From: CAYMWF01 sp964394085 [NCBI: uncultured Gemmatimonadota bacterium]
GTDB lineage: Bacteria > GCA-2686955 > CAYMWF01
Reading direction: 5' to 3'
Assembly (NCBI GenBank): GCA_964394085.1
Contig: CAYMWF010000029.1
Coordinates: 1-64,000, forward strand
Length of the DNA: 64,000 bases
Shown in pieces: positions 20,736 through 29,312 of this stretch. Position numbers and translations under genes: made by a program. A model generated the notes under the pieces. The model searched no databases, had not been told where the DNA came from, and saw only the letters and a program-made list of their open reading frames with translations. How positions within the stretch are numbered: position 1 is the stretch's first letter; each line of letters begins with the position of its first letter.

Positions 20736-20745
20736 CAGCAAACCG

Positions 20746-21618
20746 ATGGATATAGTTTCCGTAAGCAGGAGAACCGACATACCGGCCTTCTATTCTGAAT
20801 GGTTCATGAACCGGATCGCCGAAGGATGGTGCAACTCCGTAAACCCGTTCAACAGGAATTTCCGGAAAGTCGTTTCTCTGGAGCCGGACAGGATCGCCTG
20901 CTTCGTTTTCTGGACCAGGTTTTCCCGTCCCTTGAGATTACGGCTGGACGAGTTGGACGACAGGGGATTCAGGTATTACTTCCTCTTCACGCTCCTCGAC
21001 TACCACAGAAAACTGGAACCCCGAATGCCCGGTCTCGAAGCGCGTGTCGACGATTTCCTGGCTCTTTCTTCGGCGACGGGTGCGGAAAGGTTGATCTGGC
21101 GATATGATCCTATCATCGTTTCCTCCGCTTATCCTTTCAGTTATCATATCGAGACTTTCAGCACCCTGTCGGAAAAACTGAGGGGAGCCACGCACAAGGT
21201 GATTTTCAGTTTCGCTGACAGGTACGGGAAACAGGCGCTGACGGAACAGGAGCTGCCTGCTGCGCCCCCCGAAACGCTGCGGGGGTTCACCGGATTCTTG
21301 AAGGCGATCTCAAGTGCGGCGGATACAGCGGGTTTTGCGTTGCAAACCTGCTCGGAGCCGGCGGTTTCAGCCAGATCGTCAATCAAACCGGGAAAATGCA
21401 TAGACGACGTGTTTATTAAGAATATTTTCGGATTGAACGTGCCTTCAGAAAAGGATCCGGGTCAGAGGAAGTTTTGCCGGTGTGTACGAAGCGTCGACAT
21501 CGGAGCCTATAATACATGCTTGTTCGGTTGCAGGTATTGCTACGCCGTCGGCCGCCGGGAGACGGTGAGAGCGAACCGGAAAAGACATGACCCTTCGGGG
21601 CCGGCTCTCCTGCCCTGA
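20746..21618 (+). CDS. DUF1848 protein with C-terminal CX3CX2C
   Basis: This 290-residue protein opens with MDIVSVSRRTDIPAFYSEWF and contains CFVFWTRFSRPL, WRYDPIIVS and FSFADRYGK, the pattern of DUF1848. Near the C-terminus KFCRCVRSVDIGAYNTC leads into C258-LFG-C262-RY-C265-YA, a CX3CX2C triad as in radical SAM enzymes but at the wrong end, with two more cysteines just upstream. An iron-sulphur cluster is therefore likely. Function is unknown. It lies 10 bp after the PLP gene and is convergent with the phosphohexomutase gene. Confidence 0.82.
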   Translation: MDIVSVSRRTDIPAFYSEWFMNRIAEGWCNSVNPFNRNFRKVVSLEPDRIACFVFWTRFSRPLRLRLDELDDRGFRYYFLFTLLDYHRKLEPRMPGLEARVDDFLALSSATGAERLIWRYDPIIVSSAYPFSYHIETFSTLSEKLRGATHKVIFSFADRYGKQALTEQELPAAPPETLRGFTGFLKAISSAADTAGFALQTCSEPAVSARSSIKPGKCIDDVFIKNIFGLNVPSEKDPGQRKFCRCVRSVDIGAYNTCLFGCRYCYAVGRRETVRANRKRHDPSGPALLP

Positions 21619-21661
21619 AGGTATGACGGTGGGATAATCCGGCGGGACGGAAACGACGGAG

Positions 21662-23233
21662 TTAGACAGGTTCTCCATCGTACGGCGGCAGAACCTGGTC
21701 GAATCCACCAACTTCGGGAATATTCTCAAGTCGCCCAATGACCTCTTCCATCATATCGTAAAGCCGCCTCTTCGTGCTGAACGATTCACCGAGCACTACT
21801 AGAGACGGGGTATTGGAAGACGCCCTGACGAGGAACCAGGAATCGTCATCGAACTGCACTCTGATTCCGTTGATGGTGATGACCTGTGATATTCCGCGTC
21901 CGGCTATACTTTCATTTCGGTTTGCCATCGTCGTATACGTTTCGATGATCCTGTCCACGACGTCGTATTTGACTTTGTCATCCACCTTCGGCTGCATGTT
22001 AGGCGACTGGTAACTTACAGGAAGTTCGGCGAGAAGCGCGTCAAGCGGTTTACCCGCCCCGGAAAGAAGAGAGGCGAAAATCAACCCGGCAAGGGTCGCG
22101 TCGTCGTATCCCCTTCCGAATGGCCGGCTGAAAAACATGTGTCCGCTCCGTTCGAACCCGGCGGTAGCCGAATTCTTGCGAACCGCGGCCTTGATATATG
22201 AGTGCCCGGTCTTCTCCCAGATTACGTCGGCACCCGCCTCTCCCATAATCTTCTCGCAAAGGAACGTGGATTTCACATCAACGACAAAACTCGGTTTGCC
22301 GCCTGCGGCTATCACCTTCGGGGCCAGGTGCCTGCCGATCAGCAGACCAACCTTATCGCTGAAAACTTCCCTTCCCTCGTTGTCTACTATTCCCAGCCTG
22401 TCACCGTCCCCGTCGATCCCGACGCCCAGATCGGCGCCGGTTTCCCGAACCCGCTCTCCGATGGAACGAAGGAAAGCGATATTTTCGGGATTAGGGTTGA
22501 AATTCGGGAAATCCCAGTCCGGTTCGGTAAACTCTTCGATGACTTCGCATCCTGCCGCTCTGAAAACCTCGGGGGTGTAGTGGCCCGCCGTGCCGTTCCC
22601 GGTGCCGACCACTATCTTCAGCGGGGAGGAGATCGACGCAGCCCTGACAATTTCCTCCATATAGGCCTCCCGCACCCCGTCGACGAACCTGTACACGCCG
22701 CCGGCTGAATCCGGCAGATTGCTCGAATAGACAAATTTTTTGAATTCAAGAATATCGTCGGGTTCGAATGTCCGGGACAAGCCGTTGCAGAGCTTGATAC
22801 CGGTCCATCCGTTATCGTTGTGGCTTGCGGTTATCATCGCTCCGGCCTTGACGTCGAGAAGATGCTGAGCGAAGTAGAGAACGGGGCTCATCACCATTCC
22901 AACGTCGAGGACTTCCGCCCCCGCGGATAAAAGACCGAGAACGAATGCATTTTTCACATTCTGAGAGTAGGAACGGAAATCGAAGCCGACAACCACCACC
23001 GGTCGGTCGGTTTCGTTGTTATAGATGCGGCGGCGAGCATACTCTCCGAAGGCCTTGCCAAGGAGCACGAACCCGTTATAGTTGATATCCGCACCTTCGG
23101 TTCCCGAGATACGCCAGCGGACATCGTATTCGCGGAACCCGGTAGGCGCGATCATGGCTTCACTGAAATATTCATAAGAGTTGTAGATTTCGTTCTCGGT
23201 TATCTTAAATCCTATTGATTTTTTCTCGAGCAT
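21662..23233 (-). CDS. Phosphoglucomutase/phosphomannomutase family
   Basis: The ATG at 23233 follows GAGAGGAAC and gives 523 residues; a longer frame starting 31 codons upstream has no ribosome site. The phosphoserine is S137 in MITASHND, the metal loop is GIDGDGDRLGIVD and the sugar-binding loop is GFERSGHMFF. This fits alpha-D-phosphohexomutases that interconvert hexose 1- and 6-phosphates for envelope sugars. The N-terminal 40 residues are a longer than usual extension. It is the last gene after ftsY, with a 119 bp gap. Confidence 0.92.
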   Translation of the reverse strand: MLEKKSIGFKITENEIYNSYEYFSEAMIAPTGFREYDVRWRISGTEGADINYNGFVLLGKAFGEYARRRIYNNETDRPVVVVGFDFRSYSQNVKNAFVLGLLSAGAEVLDVGMVMSPVLYFAQHLLDVKAGAMITASHNDNGWTGIKLCNGLSRTFEPDDILEFKKFVYSSNLPDSAGGVYRFVDGVREAYMEEIVRAASISSPLKIVVGTGNGTAGHYTPEVFRAAGCEVIEEFTEPDWDFPNFNPNPENIAFLRSIGERVRETGADLGVGIDGDGDRLGIVDNEGREVFSDKVGLLIGRHLAPKVIAAGGKPSFVVDVKSTFLCEKIMGEAGADVIWEKTGHSYIKAAVRKNSATAGFERSGHMFFSRPFGRGYDDATLAGLIFASLLSGAGKPLDALLAELPVSYQSPNMQPKVDDKVKYDVVDRIIETYTTMANRNESIAGRGISQVITINGIRVQFDDDSWFLVRASSNTPSLVVLGESFSTKRRLYDMMEEVIGRLENIPEVGGFDQVLPPYDGEPV

Positions 23234-23352
23234 TTCTGTTCCTCTCGTCTTCGGGCATGTTTTGCGGAATCGAAGGTGATTCCGTGCAGAAGGCGGGGCT
23301 CGCGTCAGTGATCCCCGGACCGTCAAAATTATCGGCGCTCCCCTTGATTCTC

Positions 23353-24264
23353 TTAATCGAACAGGGCATTGATATATTCACGCGCATCGAACGGATGCAG
23401 ATCTCCCAGCTGTTCTCCAACCCCGACCAGCGTAACCGGTACGCCCAGCTCCTCTTTTACGCGCAGTATGACTCCGCCCCGGGCCGTGCCGTCGAGCTTG
23501 GTCAACGCGACTCCGGTCACACCCAGCATTTCGTGAAACACCTTCGCCTGCTGAATACCGTTCTGCCCCGTTGTGGCGTCGAGCACCAGCAGCACCTCGT
23601 GAGGAGCCCCCTCCATCTTCTTGCCTATGACCCGTTTGATCTTCCGGAGCTCTTCCATCAGGTTCACCCGCGTATGCAGGCGCCCGGCGGTGTCTACGAG
23701 AACAAGATCCATGCCCTTCGCCAGCGCGGATGAAACCGCGTCATATGCCACTGCCGCAGGGTCTGAACCCTCTTGACTTTTGACTATGGATACTCCTGCC
23801 CTTTCCGCCCAGATTCCAACCTGCTGCACGGCAGCGGCCCGGAAGGTGTCCGCGGCGGCGATGAGGACTTTATGGCCGCATTCCGACGCCTGGTGCGCCA
23901 TCTTGCCGATGGTCGTGGTCTTTCCGACGCCATTTACTCCGACCACCATTACAACCCGGGGTTTCTGGCCGTCGACGGGTGGAACGGAGACCTCAGCCTG
24001 AACAATCGAAGTCATTTCATCCTTGAGACAATTGAGAATACCCTCGGGCGTTTTCTGTTTTTCGGTTTTGACGCGCCGGCATAACGCGTCAATCAGCCTG
24101 CCGGTCATATCCAGTCCGACATCGCCTTCAATAAGGATCTCCTCCAGTTCTTCGATCAGCTCGTCGTCGATTCTATTCCTCTTGAGAATAGACTTTTTCA
24201 GTTTCCCGGAAAAACGCTCCCTGGTTTTCCTGAGATTTTTCCTCACCTTGGAAAAAAGTGACAT
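23353..24264 (-). CDS. ftsY: Signal recognition particle receptor FtsY
   Basis: A 303-residue SRP receptor GTPase that delivers ribosome-SRP complexes to the translocon. A helical N domain (about 5-95) precedes the G domain: G1 GVNGVGKTTTIGKMA (109-123), DTFRAAAVQQ, DTAGR (G3) and TKLDGTARGG (G4). The acidic A domain of some bacteria is missing, replaced by a basic amphipathic start (SKVRKNLRKTRERFSGKLKK). It starts directly after the smc stop (TGAATG), so expression is coupled. Confidence 0.98.
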   Translation of the reverse strand: MSLFSKVRKNLRKTRERFSGKLKKSILKRNRIDDELIEELEEILIEGDVGLDMTGRLIDALCRRVKTEKQKTPEGILNCLKDEMTSIVQAEVSVPPVDGQKPRVVMVVGVNGVGKTTTIGKMAHQASECGHKVLIAAADTFRAAAVQQVGIWAERAGVSIVKSQEGSDPAAVAYDAVSSALAKGMDLVLVDTAGRLHTRVNLMEELRKIKRVIGKKMEGAPHEVLLVLDATTGQNGIQQAKVFHEMLGVTGVALTKLDGTARGGVILRVKEELGVPVTLVGVGEQLGDLHPFDAREYINALFD

Positions 24265-27200
24265 TCACGATTCCAATCTGCCTTCCGGCACCATTTCACC
24301 GCCCTTGTCGACCGATTTCGGTTTCTCCAGAATTTCATCGACGCTGTCGAGATTTACTCCGATCACCGACGATATTCCCGGCTCCTGCATCGTAACTCCG
24401 ATAATCGTATCGGTCGATTTGATGGTTACCTTGTTGTGTGATATCAGAAGGAATTGCGTTGATTCCTTGAACCGGTCCAGGAGCCTTAAAAACCGGTGGA
24501 CATTGGCATCATCCAGCGGAGCATCCACTTCGTCGAGCAGGCAGAATGGGCTGGGCCTGCAAAGGAATGCCGCGAAAAGAAGGGATATCGCCGTCAGCGC
24601 TTTTTCTCCGCTGGAAAGGAGACTCAGACGCAGGGCCCGCTTTCCTGCCGGCCGGGCGAAAATTTCAATTCCCGCTTCAAGAGGATCGACATCACTCTCA
24701 AGGACGATATCGGCTTCCCCCCCCTCGAACATGACGCTGAACACTTCGGCAAAATGGAGTCTCATCGTTTCGAATGTTTCGACGAAACGTTTTCGTGCAT
24801 CGGAATTGATTCTTCTTATCGTTGCGAGAAGCTTCTCCCGGGCTTCCACCAGGTCATCCCGCTGAGAAGACATGAACTCCAGCCTCTTGGATTCTTCGTC
24901 ATACTGCTCGAGAACGTATGAACCGACCGCCCCTATCTTTTCCATGGACGATTGCAGGCGGCGACGTTCGGCTTCCAGCGCTTCCAGGTCATCTCTCTCC
25001 GGCTCGATCTCGTGCAGTTCCTCCGGTTCTTTACCCAGATCGTCCCGGAGGCCGTGGAGGAGCTGCTTCAGCTCCATTCCGATTTCCGCGACCCTGATCT
25101 CAAAATCGTGGATCCGTTCACTTTTTTCAGATGTTTCTTTTCGGATTTTCGAAACCCGGTTCTGATTTTCCTGGATCCGGTCCCGGACGCCGCGCCATTC
25201 TTCTTCGGCTTTCCTGTGGATTTCCGCCCTCTGCTCTTCTGACTGGGAGGCGGATTCGAATTCTTTTTCAAGGGAGGAGATCTCATCTTCGAGAGTCTTT
25301 CTCGATTCTTTCATTTCTACGATCTGTCGCCTGCGCTCCGCGATTCCGGCCTGGTCCCGATCGGAACGCTTCTGTAACCGTTCTGAATCCCTCCCGACCG
25401 TTACCAGTCTCTCTTCGAGGCGGGCCTGTTCGAGAGAAAGCACCGATCTTCTTTTTTTAGCGTCATCCAGACCCGGGCTGATTCCCGCGAGTTCCTCCTC
25501 AATCTCCCGCTGGATGCGTAACGTCCTGTTGTCCTCGCTGCCGGCCTGATCGAACTTTCCGGACAGTTGGTCGAGTTTCTCCCGGGCGGAAACAAGCTCC
25601 GATTCTGTTTCGGCCTCCACGATTCGGAGAGTATCGACCCGGCTTCGCGAGTTGCCCAGGTCTTTTACAGCTTGAAGGAATTCAGATTGGAGTTCCAGAA
25701 TCGCTGTTTGTTTGCTTGAGAGAAGGGAAGCGGTTTCAGTTCGCTCGGATTCCACGGAAGCGAGATGTTCGTTGAGCTCGGTTTCAACAACCCTGTACTC
25801 TTCGGCTCTTTCTTCCAGGTACGTGAGTTCCTTTCGCTCTGCGGCGATACGATCCCTCCGCTCGAGGAGTCCTGCGCCCTTCTCCCTCTGCCGGATCGAA
25901 ATCCGCACCAGTCCGTCGGGGCTGAATGCCAGGCCGGTCTTCGTTATTACAATCCCTTGGAAAGCGGATCCTTTGATAACATCAGCGGCGGTTTTTTCAT
26001 CTTCGACCACCAGGATCCGGGAAAGAAGGCTTCTCACCGGTTCAGAAGAGGATTTCACCAGGTCGGAAGCCAGTCCGAGCACGCGATCGTCGTTTACGAC
26101 AGGTTCAGGAGGTTCACTCGCGATCGAGGATGAATAAAAAACAGCCGCCCCCCAGTCCTCTTCGACTGCACGCCTGATACCTTCGAGCAGATCCGTGGGT
26201 TCTTCGAATATGACTGCCTGAAGCCTGGCGGCGAGAGCGTGATCGAGGGCGCCGGCTATTTCACCGGCATCATCTACATGGGAGGCTACCGTTCCTTTGT
26301 TCGCCGGAAGGAGGTCGAGAGCCTTGCCCGACCCTTTCCAGACGCCTTCCCTGGCCCGTTCCAATTCTTCAAGTAAAACCAGCGATGATTCCAGGCGCTT
26401 CTTTTCAACGGATTCGGATACGAGGAGAGCCCTGGTATCGGCAAGTTGTCCGGTCAGGTTTTCTTTTTCTTCCGACAGGGCGGCCAGGCGAAGATTGAGC
26501 GATTCAGTCTCCTCTTCGGCGGAACGGACGAGTTCCTCAATTGAATCGGCTTTTGATTCCTGCTCCTTCACGGTCCGGACAGTTTCATCGATATCTTTCC
26601 GGAGAGCCGCAAGACGGGAACCGCCGGAGGCGACCAGAGCCGAAAGCGTCGCCTTCTCCGATTCGAGATTCATCCGCTCGCGTTCTTCCGCCGCAAACTC
26701 GCTGCGGGCCGTCGCCAATCGCTCCTGAGCATCGTTCCATGCAGCATCCAGACCGTCTATCTCCTCCTCGACCCCTGAAAGCTCATCCCGGATCTGTGTT
26801 GACCGCTGTCTGTGCCTGTCGCCCTCCTCCTTGAGGCTGCCCAGTTCATACTTCTGCCTGGTGACCATCTCTTCAAGCGTGGCCGCTTCGCCTTCCAGGC
26901 GTTTCACCGTCTCCGCTTTCTGCTTTCGACGTTCCCGGCACAGGTCGATATCACTTTCAATTCGCTGGAGATTGCGTGCTTCCTCCCTCAGCAGCGCGGA
27001 AAACCTCGAGAGCTCCTCTCCCCTGTGAATTTCTTCCAGCTTCGCCGCTTCGATTTCGGCTTCGATACCGCGTGATTCGCTTTCCAGGGCGGTACGACCG
27101 TCCTCGAGCTCGCGGATATTCGCTGAAAGCTCCTCTTTTTCCGTGTTGAGGGTTTTAAAGCGCAGGGCCGAGATATCAATGACGGTCTTTTCCCAACGCT

Positions 27201-27858
27201 CCCGGATATTCTTGTAACGTTTCGCGCGGCCCACCTGGTACTTGAGCGACCTGACATTCTTCTCTACTTCGACGATGATATCGCCGATCCTCACGATGTC
27301 TTTATGCACCGCATCGAGCTTCAATTCCGCGGAGCGACGCTTCGTCTTGTATCGGCTGATACCCGCCGCTTCCTCGAAAAAGGAGCGTCGTTCATCGGGG
27401 GAAGCGAGGAGGATTGCTTCGATCATCTTCCCTTCGATAACGGCGTAGCCATCCACACCCAGCCCGGTGCCCATCAGGAGCTCCGTGATATCCTTGAGCC
27501 GCACCGGCTGCCGGTTGAGAAAAAACCGGCTCGAACCGTCACGATAAGCGCGCCTCTGGATCGAAAGCTCCGACCCCTCGAACCCGGTTATTCCTTCAGC
27601 ATCGGAAAGCACGAGTTCCACTTCAGCCATGCCCAGGGGTTTACGACGCCCCGTGCCATGGAAGATTACATCCTCGAGCTTTTCACTGCGAAGGCTCCTC
27701 AACCTCTGTTCTCCGAGAACCCACCTGATCCCGTCAGCTACATTCGTCTTGCCGCATCCGTTGGGACCAACGATTGAAGTCGCCCCCTCCCTCACGTCTA
27801 TGGTCGTGTTCTTGCCGAAGGATTTGAAACCGAGCAATCTGATGCGTGAGAGATACAA
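24265..27858 (-). CDS. smc: Chromosome partition ATPase SMC
   Basis: A 1197-residue SMC, the core of condensin, which organises and segregates the chromosome. Walker A GPNGCGKT lies at 31-38, two long coiled coils flank a hinge (about 500-660), and the C-terminal head has the signature LSSGEK (1081-1086) and Walker B FCLLDE (1105-1110). Length is typical. It is sandwiched between selA and ftsY with a 2 bp gap to selA; ScpA and ScpB are not in the window. Confidence 0.98.
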   Translation of the reverse strand: MYLSRIRLLGFKSFGKNTTIDVREGATSIVGPNGCGKTNVADGIRWVLGEQRLRSLRSEKLEDVIFHGTGRRKPLGMAEVELVLSDAEGITGFEGSELSIQRRAYRDGSSRFFLNRQPVRLKDITELLMGTGLGVDGYAVIEGKMIEAILLASPDERRSFFEEAAGISRYKTKRRSAELKLDAVHKDIVRIGDIIVEVEKNVRSLKYQVGRAKRYKNIRERWEKTVIDISALRFKTLNTEKEELSANIRELEDGRTALESESRGIEAEIEAAKLEEIHRGEELSRFSALLREEARNLQRIESDIDLCRERRKQKAETVKRLEGEAATLEEMVTRQKYELGSLKEEGDRHRQRSTQIRDELSGVEEEIDGLDAAWNDAQERLATARSEFAAEERERMNLESEKATLSALVASGGSRLAALRKDIDETVRTVKEQESKADSIEELVRSAEEETESLNLRLAALSEEKENLTGQLADTRALLVSESVEKKRLESSLVLLEELERAREGVWKGSGKALDLLPANKGTVASHVDDAGEIAGALDHALAARLQAVIFEEPTDLLEGIRRAVEEDWGAAVFYSSSIASEPPEPVVNDDRVLGLASDLVKSSSEPVRSLLSRILVVEDEKTAADVIKGSAFQGIVITKTGLAFSPDGLVRISIRQREKGAGLLERRDRIAAERKELTYLEERAEEYRVVETELNEHLASVESERTETASLLSSKQTAILELQSEFLQAVKDLGNSRSRVDTLRIVEAETESELVSAREKLDQLSGKFDQAGSEDNRTLRIQREIEEELAGISPGLDDAKKRRSVLSLEQARLEERLVTVGRDSERLQKRSDRDQAGIAERRRQIVEMKESRKTLEDEISSLEKEFESASQSEEQRAEIHRKAEEEWRGVRDRIQENQNRVSKIRKETSEKSERIHDFEIRVAEIGMELKQLLHGLRDDLGKEPEELHEIEPERDDLEALEAERRRLQSSMEKIGAVGSYVLEQYDEESKRLEFMSSQRDDLVEAREKLLATIRRINSDARKRFVETFETMRLHFAEVFSVMFEGGEADIVLESDVDPLEAGIEIFARPAGKRALRLSLLSSGEKALTAISLLFAAFLCRPSPFCLLDEVDAPLDDANVHRFLRLLDRFKESTQFLLISHNKVTIKSTDTIIGVTMQEPGISSVIGVNLDSVDEILEKPKSVDKGGEMVPEGRLES

Positions 27859-27860
27859 GG

Positions 27861-29297
27861 TTATTCCCCGCCCTCCTCCGTCATTCCCGAGACGATTTCA
27901 GTCACCACCTGGATGAGTAAATCTATTTCATCTTCTTCTATGGTGCGAGGATCGATTAGAACCCGGTCATCCCGTATTCTCACCACCACGGGCGGGTTGC
28001 CCTCGAGAAGCGAGGATGCAACGGCCGCAGGGCTCAAGTCCGGGAAAGCGAGGGAAACGGCGACCGTCGGCAGACCCGCGCCGGGGAAGCTTCCGCCGCC
28101 AACAGCGGATTTTTCATCGATCCGCTTAATGACAGGATTGAAAGAAGTAAGCGCATCAGCCAGCTTCTCTTCGATCAGGCGAGCGCGAGATTCCATTTGT
28201 TCCCGCCCGTAGCTGAGTTTGCGCCAGACCGGCAGCTTTTTACGGCCGCCATGCTGCCCAAGGTGAATACGGAGAGTAGCTTCGAGAGCAGCTATGCTCA
28301 TTTTATCATTGCGGATAACCCTGGTGAGCTGGTGTTTTCTCAACCGGGTCACCAGGTCGGCCCGCCCTGCGATAATTCCGGCCTGAGGACCTCCGAGCAG
28401 CTTATCTCCGCTGAAACACACGAGATCGACACCTTTCGACAACGCGCTTTCTACGCTGATATGCCCTTGAGGAAGAATGTCTTCCGCGTCGGATATCAAC
28501 CCGCTTCCCTCATCATAGACCACAAGGAGATCCCGTTCCGAGGCGATTTTAACAAGTGTTTCGAGTGACACCTCGGCTGTAAATCCTTCCATGCTGAAAT
28601 TACTCCTGTTCGCTTTGAACAGGATCCTGGTGCTTTCGTTTATCGCACCGGTATAATCTTCGGGATGAGTGCGATTGGTAGTGCCGACCTCGACCATTCT
28701 CGTTCCGCTTTCCTCCATGATCGCCGGCATCCTGAAAGAGCCGCCTATTTCAACAAGTTCCCCCCTGGAGACAACTGTTTCTTTTCCGCGGGCGAAAGCG
28801 CTGAGAATCAGCATGACAGCCGCAGCGTTGTTATTTACCACGATCCCGGCTTCGGCACCAGTGAGCCTGGTGACAAGCGTTTCCAGGTGATCGTGCCTGC
28901 TGCCTCTGAGACCGGTCTCTAGGTTGAATTCAAGATTCGAATAATGTTCAGAGGTCTCAGCCACGGCCTTAATGGCCGCATCAGCGAGGACCGACCGGCC
29001 GAGGTTCGTGTGAAGGATAGTGCCTGTCGCGTTTATGACGCGTTTCAGACTGGGGTAAAACCGGGAGTGGAGGAACGCTCCAGCCTCCAGAACGATAGAT
29101 TCCGGAACAGGTGCGGATTCGACAGCACCGTTCTTGATTTCCCGGCGGATTCGGTCGGTCACATAACGGAGGGATTCGACTGTCCTGTCGTGAGAGTATT
29201 CATTCACCAGGCGCCGAGTATCATTTCGAGCGAGAAGCTCCGTCACAGACGGAATCAGCCTGAGCTTGGCGGACTTCCCGGATGTCTTCTCTTTCAT
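27861..29297 (-). CDS. selA: Selenocysteine synthase (SelA)
   Basis: A 478-residue PLP enzyme that converts seryl-tRNA(Sec) to selenocysteinyl-tRNA with selenophosphate. The PLP lysine is K299 in CFSGDKLLGGPQAG; NATGTILHTNLGRS (89-102) and EVGTTNRTH are family signatures. Its presence means the genome likely decodes UGA as selenocysteine. SelB, SelD and tRNA-Sec are not in the window, and no in-frame-UGA selenoprotein was recognised here. It sits between the TPR membrane gene (16 bp gap) and smc (2 bp). Confidence 0.96.
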   Translation of the reverse strand: MKEKTSGKSAKLRLIPSVTELLARNDTRRLVNEYSHDRTVESLRYVTDRIRREIKNGAVESAPVPESIVLEAGAFLHSRFYPSLKRVINATGTILHTNLGRSVLADAAIKAVAETSEHYSNLEFNLETGLRGSRHDHLETLVTRLTGAEAGIVVNNNAAAVMLILSAFARGKETVVSRGELVEIGGSFRMPAIMEESGTRMVEVGTTNRTHPEDYTGAINESTRILFKANRSNFSMEGFTAEVSLETLVKIASERDLLVVYDEGSGLISDAEDILPQGHISVESALSKGVDLVCFSGDKLLGGPQAGIIAGRADLVTRLRKHQLTRVIRNDKMSIAALEATLRIHLGQHGGRKKLPVWRKLSYGREQMESRARLIEEKLADALTSFNPVIKRIDEKSAVGGGSFPGAGLPTVAVSLAFPDLSPAAVASSLLEGNPPVVVRIRDDRVLIDPRTIEEDEIDLLIQVVTEIVSGMTEEGGE

Positions 29298-29312
29298 ACC
29301 CGATTCTCCCGA

